Positions 8,277 to 17,130 are shown, numbered from the stretch's first letter. The stretch is 46,393 nt of DNA from Erythrobacteraceae bacterium (GCA_947479055.1 CANJYE010000023.1:1-46393), one strand, 5' to 3'. Numbers and translations: made by a program. Notes: generated by a model not told the origin, from the sequence alone.

Positions 8277-9905
8277 ATGGCCGATGTGTTCGATTACGTG
8301 ATCGTGGGCGGCGGAACCGCAGCCGGGATCATTGCCTGGCGTCTGGGCGAGGCGGGCCACAGCGTTTGCGTGCTCGAAGCGGGGCCATCCGACAACCATC
8401 CCTACCTGCGCATTCCGGCGGGCTTCAACAAGACCCTGTTCGACCCGAACCTGACCTGGCAGTTCCGGACCGATCCCGATCCGGGCATTGCCGGTCGCTC
8501 GATCCCGATGGCGCAGGGCAGGGTTCTGGGCGGCTCAAGCTCAATCAACGGCATGATCTACAATCGCGGGCAGCCGTCCGATTATGACAGCTGGGCACAG
8601 GCCGGCAACACAGGCTGGTCGCATGATGACCTGCTGCCGCTGTTCCGCCGCACCGAACGCCGGATCGCGCCTGCTGGCAGCCCGAACCCGGACCCTAGCT
8701 TTCGCGGCGAGGACGGGCGGTTAAGCGTGGTCAACGCCAACTGGCCCAATGCGTTGGAAGACGCCTTCATCGCCTCGTCCCAGGCCTGCGGCATTCCCCG
8801 CAATCCCGATTACAACGGGGCCAGCTTCGAAGGCACCGGCAATTACCAGAGCGCGATCCATCGCGGCTGGCGGGCCAGCACTTCCACCGCCTTCCTCAAG
8901 CCCGCCGCGAAACGACACGGGGTCGATGTCCGCACCATGGCGCAGGCGCTGAGGATCAGCTTCGAAGGCAAGCGGGCGAGCGGGGTGGTCTATCGCCGCC
9001 ATGGCTGCGAACTGTCCGTGCGGGCCCGCCGGGAAGTGATCGTGGCGGCGGGCGCAGTCAATTCGCCCAAGTTGCTGCAACTGAGCGGGATCGGGCCGGG
9101 AGCACTGCTGTCCGGCCACGGCATCGCGGTGCGCCACGATCTGCCCGGCGTGGGCGAGAACCTGCGCGACCATTTCGGACCGCGGATCGTGGCGCGGGCG
9201 CGCGAAGGGGTGGACAGCTTCAACCTGCATGTGAAGGGCCTGCCGCTGGTCCGGCAGGTGATCCGCTGGGCGCTGGGCCTTTCGAGCGTGCTGGCCACCA
9301 GCCCGGGCCGGGCCTATGCCTTCTGCAGGAGCGATCCGGCGCTCGACACCACTGATTTTACCATCATGTACGCCCCCGCCAGCTTCAAGGCCGGGCTGGT
9401 CGGCGTGCTCGACGATTTTCCCGGCATGTCGATCGGGGTCTGGCCGCAGCGGCCGCGCAGCGCGGGCTACGTTCGCATCGCCAGCGCCGATCCCGACACT
9501 GCGCCGCATTTCAACCCGCGCTACCTGACCGACGATGCCGATGTCCGCGTCCTCCTGGCGGGCATCCGCATCACTCGCCGGATCATGGCGACCGAGCCGT
9601 TGGCCGGGCTGATCGACAGCGAGCTGTTTCCCGGCCTCGATTGCCAGTCGGACGAGGATCTGATCGCCTTCGTTCGCCAGTTCGGCACCACCAGCTATCA
9701 CCTTGTCGGAAGCTGCAAGATGGGGCCAGCCACCGATACGATGGTAGTGGTCGATCCGCGCCTGCGGGTCCATGGCGTGGAGGGGCTGCGGGTGGCCGAC
9801 ACCTCGATCATGCCGATGATCGTTTCGGCCAACACTGCCGCCCCGGCGATGGTGATCGGCGAAAAATGCGCCGACCTGGTACTGGAAGATGGAGCAAGCC
9901 GATGA
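8277..9905 (+). CDS. GMC-family FAD-dependent alcohol oxidoreductase (choline dehydrogenase-like)
   Basis: This 542-residue protein begins with an FAD-binding motif VIVGGGTAAG (residues 8-17). It carries the GMC signatures GRVLGGSSSING (about residues 81-92) and AAGAVNSPKLLQLSGIG, and ends with the catalytic pair: H in TTSYHLVGSCKMG and N in VSANTAAPAMVIGEK. Such enzymes oxidise primary alcohols to aldehydes. The next gene is an aldehyde dehydrogenase whose ATG overlaps this stop by four bases, so the pair makes a carboxylic acid from an alcohol. No signal peptide is visible, so it acts in the cytoplasm. Similar GMC plus ALDH pairs occur in polyether and alkanol catabolism; the substrate here is unknown. 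Confidence 0.92.
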   Translation: MADVFDYVIVGGGTAAGIIAWRLGEAGHSVCVLEAGPSDNHPYLRIPAGFNKTLFDPNLTWQFRTDPDPGIAGRSIPMAQGRVLGGSSSINGMIYNRGQPSDYDSWAQAGNTGWSHDDLLPLFRRTERRIAPAGSPNPDPSFRGEDGRLSVVNANWPNALEDAFIASSQACGIPRNPDYNGASFEGTGNYQSAIHRGWRASTSTAFLKPAAKRHGVDVRTMAQALRISFEGKRASGVVYRRHGCELSVRARREVIVAAGAVNSPKLLQLSGIGPGALLSGHGIAVRHDLPGVGENLRDHFGPRIVARAREGVDSFNLHVKGLPLVRQVIRWALGLSSVLATSPGRAYAFCRSDPALDTTDFTIMYAPASFKAGLVGVLDDFPGMSIGVWPQRPRSAGYVRIASADPDTAPHFNPRYLTDDADVRVLLAGIRITRRIMATEPLAGLIDSELFPGLDCQSDEDLIAFVRQFGTTSYHLVGSCKMGPATDTMVVVDPRLRVHGVEGLRVADTSIMPMIVSANTAAPAMVIGEKCADLVLEDGASR

Positions 9906-11356
9906 ACTGGACACCACAGTCAGGTTGGGAAACGCGCCTTTACATCGGCGGTGCCTTTGTGGCGGGGCAAGGGGCGGTAATGCCGGTCGAGAATCCCGCG
10001 ACCGAAGAGAACATCGCCGAAGTTCGCGAAGCAAGCACGACCCAGGCAGATGAAGCGGTCGCCGCTGCCCGCGGGGCGTTCGAAGCAGGTGTCTGGGCAA
10101 ATCCTGCCCTGCGACGCGAGGTGCTGCTGCGGTTGGCCGATCTGCTCGATTCGGAGCGGGCGGAATTTTCCGGCACGATGATCAGCGAACTGGGCTCGCC
10201 GCGCAATTTGATGGACCCGCTCCACATCGGCATCCCGCTGCAATTGCTGCGCTATTATGCCGACCTCGCCACGCGTGACCTGACGCGCGATCTCGGGCCG
10301 GACGGCCATGCCGCGATGCCCAGCGCCAGCATCGTGCGCTATGCCCCGGTCGGTGTGGTAGCCGCGATCGCGGCCTATAATTACCCGCTGCTGATCATGG
10401 CGCTGAAAATGGCCCCGGCGCTGGCGGCGGGCTGCACCGTGGTGCTGCTGCCGTCACCGCAGGCACCGCTGGCGATGTTGATGTTCGCGCGCCTGCTGGA
10501 ACGGGCGGGGGTGCCGAAAGGTGTCGTCAACTTTGTTGCCGGCGGAGTGGAAGTGGGCCGCCACCTGACCGGCCATCCCGGCATCGACAAGGTCAGCTTT
10601 ACCGGATCGGTCCAGGTCGGCCGGGAAATCATGCGGCAGGCGGCGGGCTCGATCAAGGGCGTGGTGCTGGAACTGGGCGGAAAGTCTGCCGCGATCATGC
10701 TGCCCGATGGCGACATGGCACCGCAGCTGTCCTGCCATTTGCGCTATCTGCGCAACGCCGGACAGGGCTGCGCTTCGCCCACGCGGATTCTGGTCCACGA
10801 AAGCCGGTATGAGGAGTTTGTCGAGCGCAGCCGCACGCTCTTCGCCGGGGTCAAGGTCGGCGATCCGTGGAATGCCGATACGGTGCTCGGCCCCGTCATC
10901 AGCAAACCCCATCGCGAGCGGGTAGAAGGCTATGTCACCCGTGCCGTGGCAGCGGGGGCGGAGATCGTCGCGGGCGGCGGCAGGCCGGATTTCGCGAAAG
11001 GCTGGTACATCAATCCGACACTGCTGGCCGGGCTCGACAACAGCTTCGAGATCGCGCGCGAGGAATTGTTCGGGCCAGTGGGCGTGCTGCTGCCCTATCG
11101 CGATATCGACCAGGCCATCGCCACCGCCAACGACAGCACGCTGGGGCTGGCTAGCTACATCTTCGGCCCGCTTGAGCAGGCCCGGGCCATTGCTCCGCGC
11201 ATCCGCGCCGGGTCGGTCTATATCAACGGCGGTGGGCTCAGCCGGATGGATGCGCCGATGGGCGGCTTCAAGCAGAGCGGGCTGGGCCGGGAATACGGGC
11301 CCGAAGGGTTGATGGAATATCTCGAACCCCAGCACATCCAGTGGGCGCTGGGGTGA
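9902..11356 (+). CDS. NAD(P)-dependent aldehyde dehydrogenase
   Basis: The 484-residue protein has the classical ALDH layout. N160 in AAYNYPL is the oxyanion residue, VSFTGSVQVG (231-240) the nucleotide loop, E257 in VLELGGKS the general base, and C290 in NAGQGCASPTRI the nucleophile. One oddity is that the normally conserved lysine of the K-P-S motif, which holds the adenosine ribose, is leucine here (L183 in VVLLPSPQAP). That may change cofactor use. The ATG at 9902 overlaps the GMC stop and marks the true start. It is the last gene of the operon, and the next gene is convergent after 16 bases. Confidence 0.93.
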   Translation: MNWTPQSGWETRLYIGGAFVAGQGAVMPVENPATEENIAEVREASTTQADEAVAAARGAFEAGVWANPALRREVLLRLADLLDSERAEFSGTMISELGSPRNLMDPLHIGIPLQLLRYYADLATRDLTRDLGPDGHAAMPSASIVRYAPVGVVAAIAAYNYPLLIMALKMAPALAAGCTVVLLPSPQAPLAMLMFARLLERAGVPKGVVNFVAGGVEVGRHLTGHPGIDKVSFTGSVQVGREIMRQAAGSIKGVVLELGGKSAAIMLPDGDMAPQLSCHLRYLRNAGQGCASPTRILVHESRYEEFVERSRTLFAGVKVGDPWNADTVLGPVISKPHRERVEGYVTRAVAAGAEIVAGGGRPDFAKGWYINPTLLAGLDNSFEIAREELFGPVGVLLPYRDIDQAIATANDSTLGLASYIFGPLEQARAIAPRIRAGSVYINGGGLSRMDAPMGGFKQSGLGREYGPEGLMEYLEPQHIQWALG

Positions 11357-11372
11357 ATTGCAAACGGCGCGG

Positions 11373-13205
11373 CTAATTCAGGGGTTCAAATTCGAGGTCA
11401 TGGGTGATCTCGGATTCCCGCCACTGCTTGATCAGGTCTATGAAATCAAACAGGCCGGGGCCATACATGCTGGCATAGATGGCCTGTTCCGGATTTTTGC
11501 CTTCGTTATTGATATAACCGGGGGTGCAGTCCGCAAGGAACTGGAGGTCGGCTACCGATTTGGCCTTCAGCACCTCCAGCCAGCCTGCTTCGGCATCCTT
11601 CGTTGCTTCGAATGACTTGTATCCGTGATCGCGGCAGTATTGAACCAGTTTCACAAAGTGTTCGGTATGCTTGTACAATATCAGAGAGCCATTCCAGGAC
11701 GTGACCGTCTGCTTGATGCCGTGAATGGTTGCGATGTTCGGGAAGTTATGGATGAGCATGCCATGCAGCGTGCGCATCCCGTCGGACCAGTGTTCCTCCA
11801 GAGCAAGGCCGCCCTTGCCGATCAAATCAAATCCGCCCGAACGGTTTGATGGAGCAGCTGCTTCGAAACCGGAAGCGTAGATGATACAGTCCACCTCATG
11901 TTCCACACCATCGAAGACGATGGCATTCTCAGTGATGCGATCAAGGCTTTTGCCCTTTGTATCGATCAGCGTGACGTTGGGACGATTGAAGACCTCGTAA
12001 TATCCGTCGTGGAACAGTGGCCGTTTGCAGAACCAGTTGTACCAGGGTTTCAAAGCCTCGGCTGTTGCAGGATCTTTCACGATCGCATCGATCCGCGCCC
12101 TGATGACTCCCATTTTTTCGAAATCGACACCCTGTGTGACTGGGATTTCGCTGTCCGAGGGGGCACAAGCCGCTTGACGTGCTGCATCCGCAAAGCGCTT
12201 CCAGTTGGTCGTCCAGCCGTCGCTGACAAGATCTTCTTCTTGCGGCACGCCGAGAAAGAACCCTTCGAAGTTTCTCGCACGCTGTTCCCACCAGCCCGGC
12301 TCGCGATGGCTTGACCACCAGGCGGGATCTGTGGGGCGGTTGTCGCGAGGGTCGACCGCGGCAGGCGTGCGCTGCACTACAAAGAGATGCCCGCAAGATT
12401 CCGCCAGCGCCGTAATCGCTTGCACGGCGGTTGCGCCGGTTCCGACAATCGCGACACGCTTGTCCCTCAGACCGGTCAGGTTGCCCGTTTCATCCCCGCC
12501 AGTGTAACCATAATCCCAGCGCGAGGTGTGGAAAGATCGCCCCTTGAATGTCTCTATGCCGGGAATGCCCGGAAGCTTCGGGCGATTGAGCGGCCCGCTG
12601 CCCATGGCGACAAATCGAGCGCGGATGGTATCGCCGCGGTCCGTGCTGACCATCCACCGACCGATTTCTTCGTTCCAGCGAAGTTCCTTCACAGTTGTAC
12701 GGAATATCGCCTTGTCATAGAGATTCAGAGTGCGTGCAACGCGTTGTGCGTGCGCGAGAATTTCGGAAGAACGAATATACTTCTCTGTCGGCATCTTGCC
12801 GAACTGTTCGATCAGCGGCAGGTAAATATAGGATTCAACATCGCATCGACAGTTCGGGTAACGATTCCAGTACCAGGTTCCGCCAAAGTCGCCGGCCTTT
12901 TCAATTATACGGAATTCATCAACCCCTGCCTGGCGAAGATGATATGCACCCAGCAATCCGGCGTGACCTCCTCCTATCAGGAGGACTTCGGTATCCTCGG
13001 TGATGGGATCGCGCGCGAAGTCCGGATCGCCGTAGGGGTCGGATTCGTAGCCTGCGAATTCGTCCCCGACGGAGATGTATTGCGCATCACCCTCCGGGCG
13101 AACGCGTTTGTCGCGCTCGGCCAGATATTTTGTTCGCAGAGACTGCGGGTCATTTTCGATATTGGAATCGGAAGGCATCAGCTCGTCCACCTGCGATTTG
13201 AGCAC
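11373..13205 (-). CDS. Flavin-containing Baeyer-Villiger-type monooxygenase (N-extended)
   Basis: This 610-residue protein has two Rossmann motifs, GGGHAG (78-83) for FAD and GTGATA (255-260) for NADPH. The Baeyer-Villiger fingerprint F-x-G-x-x-x-H-x-x-x-W lies at residues 220-230 (FKGRSFHTSRW) and is followed by D instead of the usual P. About 70 residues precede the first motif, an extension seen in several ester-forming ketone monooxygenases. The GTG at 13205 has GGAGAA upstream; an ATG nine codons later is an alternative start. The gene is clearly more AT-rich than its neighbours (one 60-base line at 11641 is 26/60 G+C), which suggests recent acquisition. A likely partner is the NTF2-like gene just upstream. 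Confidence 0.88.
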   Translation of the reverse strand: MLKSQVDELMPSDSNIENDPQSLRTKYLAERDKRVRPEGDAQYISVGDEFAGYESDPYGDPDFARDPITEDTEVLLIGGGHAGLLGAYHLRQAGVDEFRIIEKAGDFGGTWYWNRYPNCRCDVESYIYLPLIEQFGKMPTEKYIRSSEILAHAQRVARTLNLYDKAIFRTTVKELRWNEEIGRWMVSTDRGDTIRARFVAMGSGPLNRPKLPGIPGIETFKGRSFHTSRWDYGYTGGDETGNLTGLRDKRVAIVGTGATAVQAITALAESCGHLFVVQRTPAAVDPRDNRPTDPAWWSSHREPGWWEQRARNFEGFFLGVPQEEDLVSDGWTTNWKRFADAARQAACAPSDSEIPVTQGVDFEKMGVIRARIDAIVKDPATAEALKPWYNWFCKRPLFHDGYYEVFNRPNVTLIDTKGKSLDRITENAIVFDGVEHEVDCIIYASGFEAAAPSNRSGGFDLIGKGGLALEEHWSDGMRTLHGMLIHNFPNIATIHGIKQTVTSWNGSLILYKHTEHFVKLVQYCRDHGYKSFEATKDAEAGWLEVLKAKSVADLQFLADCTPGYINNEGKNPEQAIYASMYGPGLFDFIDLIKQWRESEITHDLEFEPLN

Positions 13206-13283
13206 GCTTCTCCACAGACTTCAGCAATCGCTCGTGAGATTGAATCTGACCGATTGCGAGTTCCGGCAACAATCTGAGGCAGG

Positions 13284-13297
13284 CCCGCCAAGGCGGG
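13284..13297 (-). terminator. Intercistronic hairpin between NTF2-like gene and BVMO
   Basis: CCCGCC-AA-GGCGGG forms a compact stem within the 149 bases between the two minus-strand genes. No T-run follows on either strand. It may attenuate or stabilise the message between the small upstream gene and the monooxygenase. The role is a guess. Confidence 0.3.
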
Positions 13298-13354
13298 GTG
13301 CAGACCTGCCCCAATTGGAAGAGGCTTTGACTCGGCGATTGAAGGATTTTCCGA

Positions 13355-13768
13355 TCAGGTGGAAATCTTTTCACCCAATGTTGCCATCCGGCAGAGGGCA
13401 GTATCGCCATAGATTGCCGTCACTTCACGGACGATTGGACCATCAAGCACCCAGCGTTCGGCCAGGGGCATGGTCACGCGAAGCCCGGTCGCCTTTCCTG
13501 TCGCTGCCATGGTTCCGTATACCATGATGGCATTGTCACCATGGTAGGTTTCGTGCCGTTGGTAGTCGAAATCCTCCCAGTGCTCAGCGATCTTCTGGAG
13601 GCCTTTTACAATATCCATGCCCTTGAAGCGGCCGCCATAGGGCAGTGTTTCAGCTTCTATGAGTACGGAGTTCTCGTCGATGTGGTCTTTCCAGCTCTCC
13701 CAGTCGCCAATCGCGAAGGCGGCATATATTTTTTCAAGTGTTGCGCTGTTTTGTTCCTTGCTTGACAT
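13355..13768 (-). CDS. NTF2-like / SnoaL-like small protein
   Basis: The 137-residue product has the cone-shaped NTF2/SnoaL fold pattern: an N-terminal helix pair (EKIYAAFAIGDWESWKDHI), then ETLPYGGRFKGMD, and a beta-sheet half with MVYGTMAATGKATGLRVTMP. Relatives act as small isomerases, cyclases, hydratases or ligand binders; no catalytic residue set is certain here. The start is supported by GGAAGAGGATG just upstream of the ATG. It shares the LPYGG, ATG-x-x-T-x-LRVT and late Y-x-DT segments with the protein at 37846-38286, so the two are paralogues in separate catabolic blocks. It lies in the same AT-rich patch as the monooxygenase it precedes. Confidence 0.8.
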   Translation of the reverse strand: MSSKEQNSATLEKIYAAFAIGDWESWKDHIDENSVLIEAETLPYGGRFKGMDIVKGLQKIAEHWEDFDYQRHETYHGDNAIMVYGTMAATGKATGLRVTMPLAERWVLDGPIVREVTAIYGDTALCRMATLGEKIST

Positions 13769-14225
13769 TTTTCATCCTCTTCCATTCAAATATCATTATT
13801 TTATAACCGGAAATGGCAACGATCTCCAAGAAGGCATCGCGGCGAGGCCGATGCCCGCTCCTCACGGTGTGTGGATTTCCGGAGCGAGGCACGAATAGCC
13901 AGAAACCTTATCATAAACGCTTTGTCAGCATCAGGGCCACCAAAAATAGTCGCTTCGACAACCAGCAGCTTCATCGCCCGTTGCCTCGTCTAATTTCGTG
14001 CAATCTTATATCCCATCTAAGGCAATGGGAAGCTTGCCGTGAGCCAGTTGGTTGCCGAGGAAAATGCGGACCGGCTCCGAAACTCAGGTCGCTGTGGTTG
14101 TTGGAGTACGCGATTTCCATGCCAATTTGGCTTGAAACAGGCATGCCCTGCGCGCGGCGAATGGAAGACACGTTCGACCAGAGATATCGCGCGTGAGTGC
14201 CCCTGGCCTGGCCCACAGCCCAACC
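13769..14225. other. AT-rich spacer with promoter region and gene debris
   Basis: Bases 13741-13800 are strongly AT-rich (20/60 G+C) and include the likely promoter side of the minus-strand NTF2-like gene. A 57-codon open frame (13801-13974, minus) is seen but matches nothing I recognise. From 14006 the spacer contains a decayed P450 C-terminal fragment, listed separately. No other gene is supported. Confidence 0.5.
14006..14135 (-). pseudogene. Cytochrome P450 C-terminal remnant with frameshift in the heme-cysteine codon
   Basis: The minus strand reads MEIAYSNNHSDLSFGAGPHF in one frame. After a two-base shift it reads CLGNQLAHGKLPIAL and stops at 14006-14008. This is the heme-binding loop of a P450 (F-G-x-G-x-H-x-C-x-G). 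Compared by eye with the intact P450 at 15371-15434, 51 of 62 aligned bases agree. The only gap is the loss of CA, which falls in the codon of the heme-ligand cysteine (between 14060 and 14061). The upstream part decays quickly and no start is found. It is a vestige of a second P450 gene copy, not a working gene. Confidence 0.75.
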
Positions 14226-15191
14226 CTAATCGGCCGCATGCGCTCCGGCATAGTGGTAGCCGCTTGCCGCCCAGCCGGTGCGCGACTGGTAGGTGTCGCG
14301 GTAGGAGCCTGAGCGGATGTCCTCGATCATGTCCAGCCGGGTCGGCAGCCAGCCCAGTTCGCTGCGGGTGCGCGGGCAGAGCGACCGGCTGTTGACCGCG
14401 ATCGCAAGATCGACCCAGCCCCTGCTCCAGATCGCGCAGGCATCTTCATAATCAACACTGCGGGCGTCGCAGCCAACCACTGTCGCGACTGCCTCGGCAA
14501 CGCTGCGGAAATTCGCTTCACCGGCAACCGCATGGTAGACCGCGCCTGGCGCGCCCCTTTCGTGCGCCAGTGCATAGGCCTCGGCAAGATCGTCGACGTG
14601 GATGTTGCTGTAGAGGTTCAGGCCCAGCCCCATGTAGCAGGCGGCGCCGGTGCGGATCGCTGAATCGAAGATACGCGGGATGTGAATGCTGCCGCCATGC
14701 CCCCAGATCATCCCGGGTCGCATCACGAAGCTGCGGATACCGTCAGCGGCTACTGCGCGCACCATTGCCTCGGTGTCGAGGCGCAACTGACTTTGCGCGG
14801 TCGGGGTGAAGGGAAAGAGGTCGTCCTCGGCAAAGGTGCTTTCGTTCCAGTGACCAAGCTGGTTGGCGATCGAGAGAACGCCGGTGCCCGAAGTATAAAG
14901 GAAGGTCTTGCCGCTGTGACGCAAGGCATCAAAGATCGCGGCGAACAGCGGCTGTTCCTCCGCCCAGTCGATCATCGCGGCAAAGACCGTGACATCGTGC
15001 TTGCCTGCCAGCGCGGCCATGGCTGGCCGGTCGGAATAGTCAGCGATAACGGGTGTCATCCCGAGCTTGACGATCACGCTGGTATTGCCCTCGCTGCGAC
15101 CGACACCAGTCACCTCATGGCCGCGTTCGAGAAATGCCCTTGCCACTGCAGAGCCAACAAATCCCGTCGCTCCGAAAACCAGCACTTTCAT
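14226..15191 (-). CDS. NAD(P)-dependent epimerase/dehydratase family protein (extended SDR)
   Basis: The 321-residue protein starts MKVLVFGATGFVGSAVARAF, the G-x-x-G-x-x-G nucleotide motif of extended short-chain dehydrogenases, and has acidic and hydrophobic strands typical of the fold. An alcohol or ketone reductase, or an epimerase-like role on a pathway intermediate, is possible. The usual Y-x-x-x-K catalytic pair is not obvious, since the region after YTSGTGVLS lacks a clear YxxxK, so it may be an atypical member. The ATG at 15191 has GGGAGA upstream and follows the P450 stop by 31 bases, so it belongs to the VOC-P450 operon. Confidence 0.8.
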   Translation of the reverse strand: MKVLVFGATGFVGSAVARAFLERGHEVTGVGRSEGNTSVIVKLGMTPVIADYSDRPAMAALAGKHDVTVFAAMIDWAEEQPLFAAIFDALRHSGKTFLYTSGTGVLSIANQLGHWNESTFAEDDLFPFTPTAQSQLRLDTEAMVRAVAADGIRSFVMRPGMIWGHGGSIHIPRIFDSAIRTGAACYMGLGLNLYSNIHVDDLAEAYALAHERGAPGAVYHAVAGEANFRSVAEAVATVVGCDARSVDYEDACAIWSRGWVDLAIAVNSRSLCPRTRSELGWLPTRLDMIEDIRSGSYRDTYQSRTGWAASGYHYAGAHAAD

Positions 15192-15222
15192 GGCGCGTCT
15201 CCCGATCTGCACTGCGGCCCTG

Positions 15223-16473
15223 TCATGTCCTGTCAAAAGCGATCTGCAGCCGGTGCGGCCCATAGACCAGGAAATGAGCCATCCATTCTCCGGCATCCTC
15301 GCCACCGACGAGGCGGAAATTGCGCATTCGCTGCAGCAATGTGGTGAAGGCAATGCGCAATTCGCCGCGGGCCAGCTGGTTGCCGAGGCAGAAATGCGGG
15401 CCAGCCCCGAATGTCAGGTGGTTGCGGCTGTTGGTTCGGGCGATGTCGAGCACATCCGGTAGCGGAAATTGCGCCGGATCGCGGTTGGCCGCGCCGAAGC
15501 GCAACACCACGATTGCGCCTACGGGAATGTCGGTATCGCCGATCCGGATCGGATTGAGCACCCGCCGGTACAGGCCCTGGACCGGCGCTTCCAGCCGCAG
15601 CACTTCCTCGACGAAGGCGGGGATCCGCGCGGGATCCTCGCGCAGCCGGGCCTCCATGCCCGGTGAAGTGATCATCCGGTGCATCGCGCTGGTCATCGCC
15701 AGCGCGGTGGAATCATTGCCTGCAACCAGCAGGATCAGCACCATCGACACCAGTTCGCGCATCGGCATCTTGCGACCATTGTCGTCGGCATGGGCGAGAT
15801 CGCTCAGCAGGCAATCAGCCGGCTGCTGCTCGAATTCGCGGACTTTGCGGGCGATGAATTGCTGCAGCTCGGCGATCCTGAGCGTGATCGCGACCTGGGT
15901 TTCCTCGTCATTGCTGGGATTGCTTTCCGCGATCACCGCATCGGAACATTCCTTGAACCAGGCGATGTCTTCCAGATCGACGCCAAGCTGGCTGGCGATG
16001 ACGAGGATAGGCACCCTGGCGGCGAATTCGGCGTAGAAATCGCACTCGCCCTGCGCGATGAAGCGGTCGATCATGCCATCGACGATGCCCTGGAGGTAAT
16101 TCTCCATCTGCCGCACGCGCGAGCTGGTGAAGGCCTTGTCGACCAGCGAGCGATGGAAGGTGTGCAGCGGCGGGTCGGACACAGTCAGCGTGTTCATCGG
16201 CAGGAAACCCTGCGTTTCGTAGATTGCGTTGATCCGCGCCTGCCAGGGCATCGAATCGAACGACAGAAGCAAGCCAGTGATGTTGGAGAGATCGTCGGTG
16301 TTCGCCGCCCACCGGCGGACCTCGTCATAGCCGGTGACGATGTAGTAGCCGCAGCTTGCGTCCCAATAGACCGGACCGTCCTCGCGCACCCGGGCATAGG
16401 CGGCAAACGGGCAGCGCAGGATATCGGGATCGAGAAAGCTGATCTTGTCCAAGGTGGTGATCCCCTCACGCAA
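15223..16473 (-). CDS. Cytochrome P450
   Basis: This 416-residue soluble bacterial P450 has the oxygen-activating I-helix motif AGNDST (251-256), the K-helix E-x-x-R (E290-R293) and the heme loop FGAGPHFCLG with ligand C362. No membrane anchor is present, as usual for class I bacterial P450s, which need a ferredoxin and reductase; neither is encoded in the window. It likely hydroxylates an apolar substrate such as a terpenoid or steroid-like molecule. It sits between a VOC gene (24 bases upstream) and an NAD-dependent epimerase-type gene, forming a three-gene minus-strand operon. A decayed related copy lies about 1.3 kb away at 14006-14135. Confidence 0.95.
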   Translation of the reverse strand: MREGITTLDKISFLDPDILRCPFAAYARVREDGPVYWDASCGYYIVTGYDEVRRWAANTDDLSNITGLLLSFDSMPWQARINAIYETQGFLPMNTLTVSDPPLHTFHRSLVDKAFTSSRVRQMENYLQGIVDGMIDRFIAQGECDFYAEFAARVPILVIASQLGVDLEDIAWFKECSDAVIAESNPSNDEETQVAITLRIAELQQFIARKVREFEQQPADCLLSDLAHADDNGRKMPMRELVSMVLILLVAGNDSTALAMTSAMHRMITSPGMEARLREDPARIPAFVEEVLRLEAPVQGLYRRVLNPIRIGDTDIPVGAIVVLRFGAANRDPAQFPLPDVLDIARTNSRNHLTFGAGPHFCLGNQLARGELRIAFTTLLQRMRNFRLVGGEDAGEWMAHFLVYGPHRLQIAFDRT

Positions 16474-16497
16474 GTGTTGCGGGATGGCCCGGTCCGT

Positions 16498-17130
16498 TCA
16501 GAGCAGGGCGATGATTTCTGCGAAATCGCGGCGCGGGTTGGTGCCGTCCCAGGCGAGGTGAATGTCGCGCATGATCGCGCACGCTGCCTCGAGCGCGGTG
16601 GTGTCCTCGACCAGTTCGAGATAGCAGCCCATCAGCGACCTGGTGTCCAGGTAGCAGAAGCGGCCGACGCCGGCGACAACGGCGTCGTAACACCGCTCAG
16701 CCCCGGCAGCGAGATAGCTGTCGTAGATCGCGTCATAGCCGTCATGGACCATCAGCACATGGTGCAGAACGCCACCGGCCGGGATCGCGCCGCCGCCTTC
16801 CAGCGCCTCGGTATAGGCCGAGGAACCGCCGCTGATCTGCTGGACCACCTCGATATGGATGTCGCCGATGAAGCCATAAGCGAGCCGCATGCGGATATGG
16901 GTGGGCTGGCCGCGATGGACCTGCTGCTCCGGTTCGTATTCGGCGAAATAGAACGGTCCGGCGCCGGCGTCCCCGATCCAGTGGTCGAGCGCGGCATCAA
17001 GGTCGCGGGCGACATATCCCAGCTGGATGATCTTTCGCTTCAAGGCCCGGCACTCCGCTCGACCGGCATGGCCGGTCAGGTAATTCATTTCGGCATGTCT
17101 ATCGCCCAATCCACTTGCGGAGCAAGCCAT
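16498..17130 (-). CDS. VOC (glyoxalase/bleomycin-resistance fold) family protein
   Basis: The product (about 210 residues from the ATG at 17130) has two beta-alpha-beta-beta-beta modules. The first runs from KIIQLGYVARDLDAALDHW through FIGDIHIEVVQQ, the second from LHHVLMVHDGYDAIYDSYLAAG through YLDTRSLMGCYLELVE. Glutamates at the module ends are the usual metal ligands of VOC enzymes, but the first histidine position appears to be Q. The start is uncertain: an ATG at 17088 also fits, and a TTG extension to 17163 is possible. It may isomerise, cleave or bind an intermediate of the adjacent P450 pathway. Confidence 0.75.
   Translation of the reverse strand: MACSASGLGDRHAEMNYLTGHAGRAECRALKRKIIQLGYVARDLDAALDHWIGDAGAGPFYFAEYEPEQQVHRGQPTHIRMRLAYGFIGDIHIEVVQQISGGSSAYTEALEGGGAIPAGGVLHHVLMVHDGYDAIYDSYLAAGAERCYDAVVAGVGRFCYLDTRSLMGCYLELVEDTTALEAACAIMRDIHLAWDGTNPRRDFAEIIALL

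Noticed and set aside
13801-13974. A 57-codon open frame (minus), MKLLVVEATIFGG...
   Set aside because: It has an ATG but no convincing ribosome site or recognised family, and it lies in a spacer that also contains gene debris. Coding is not supported.
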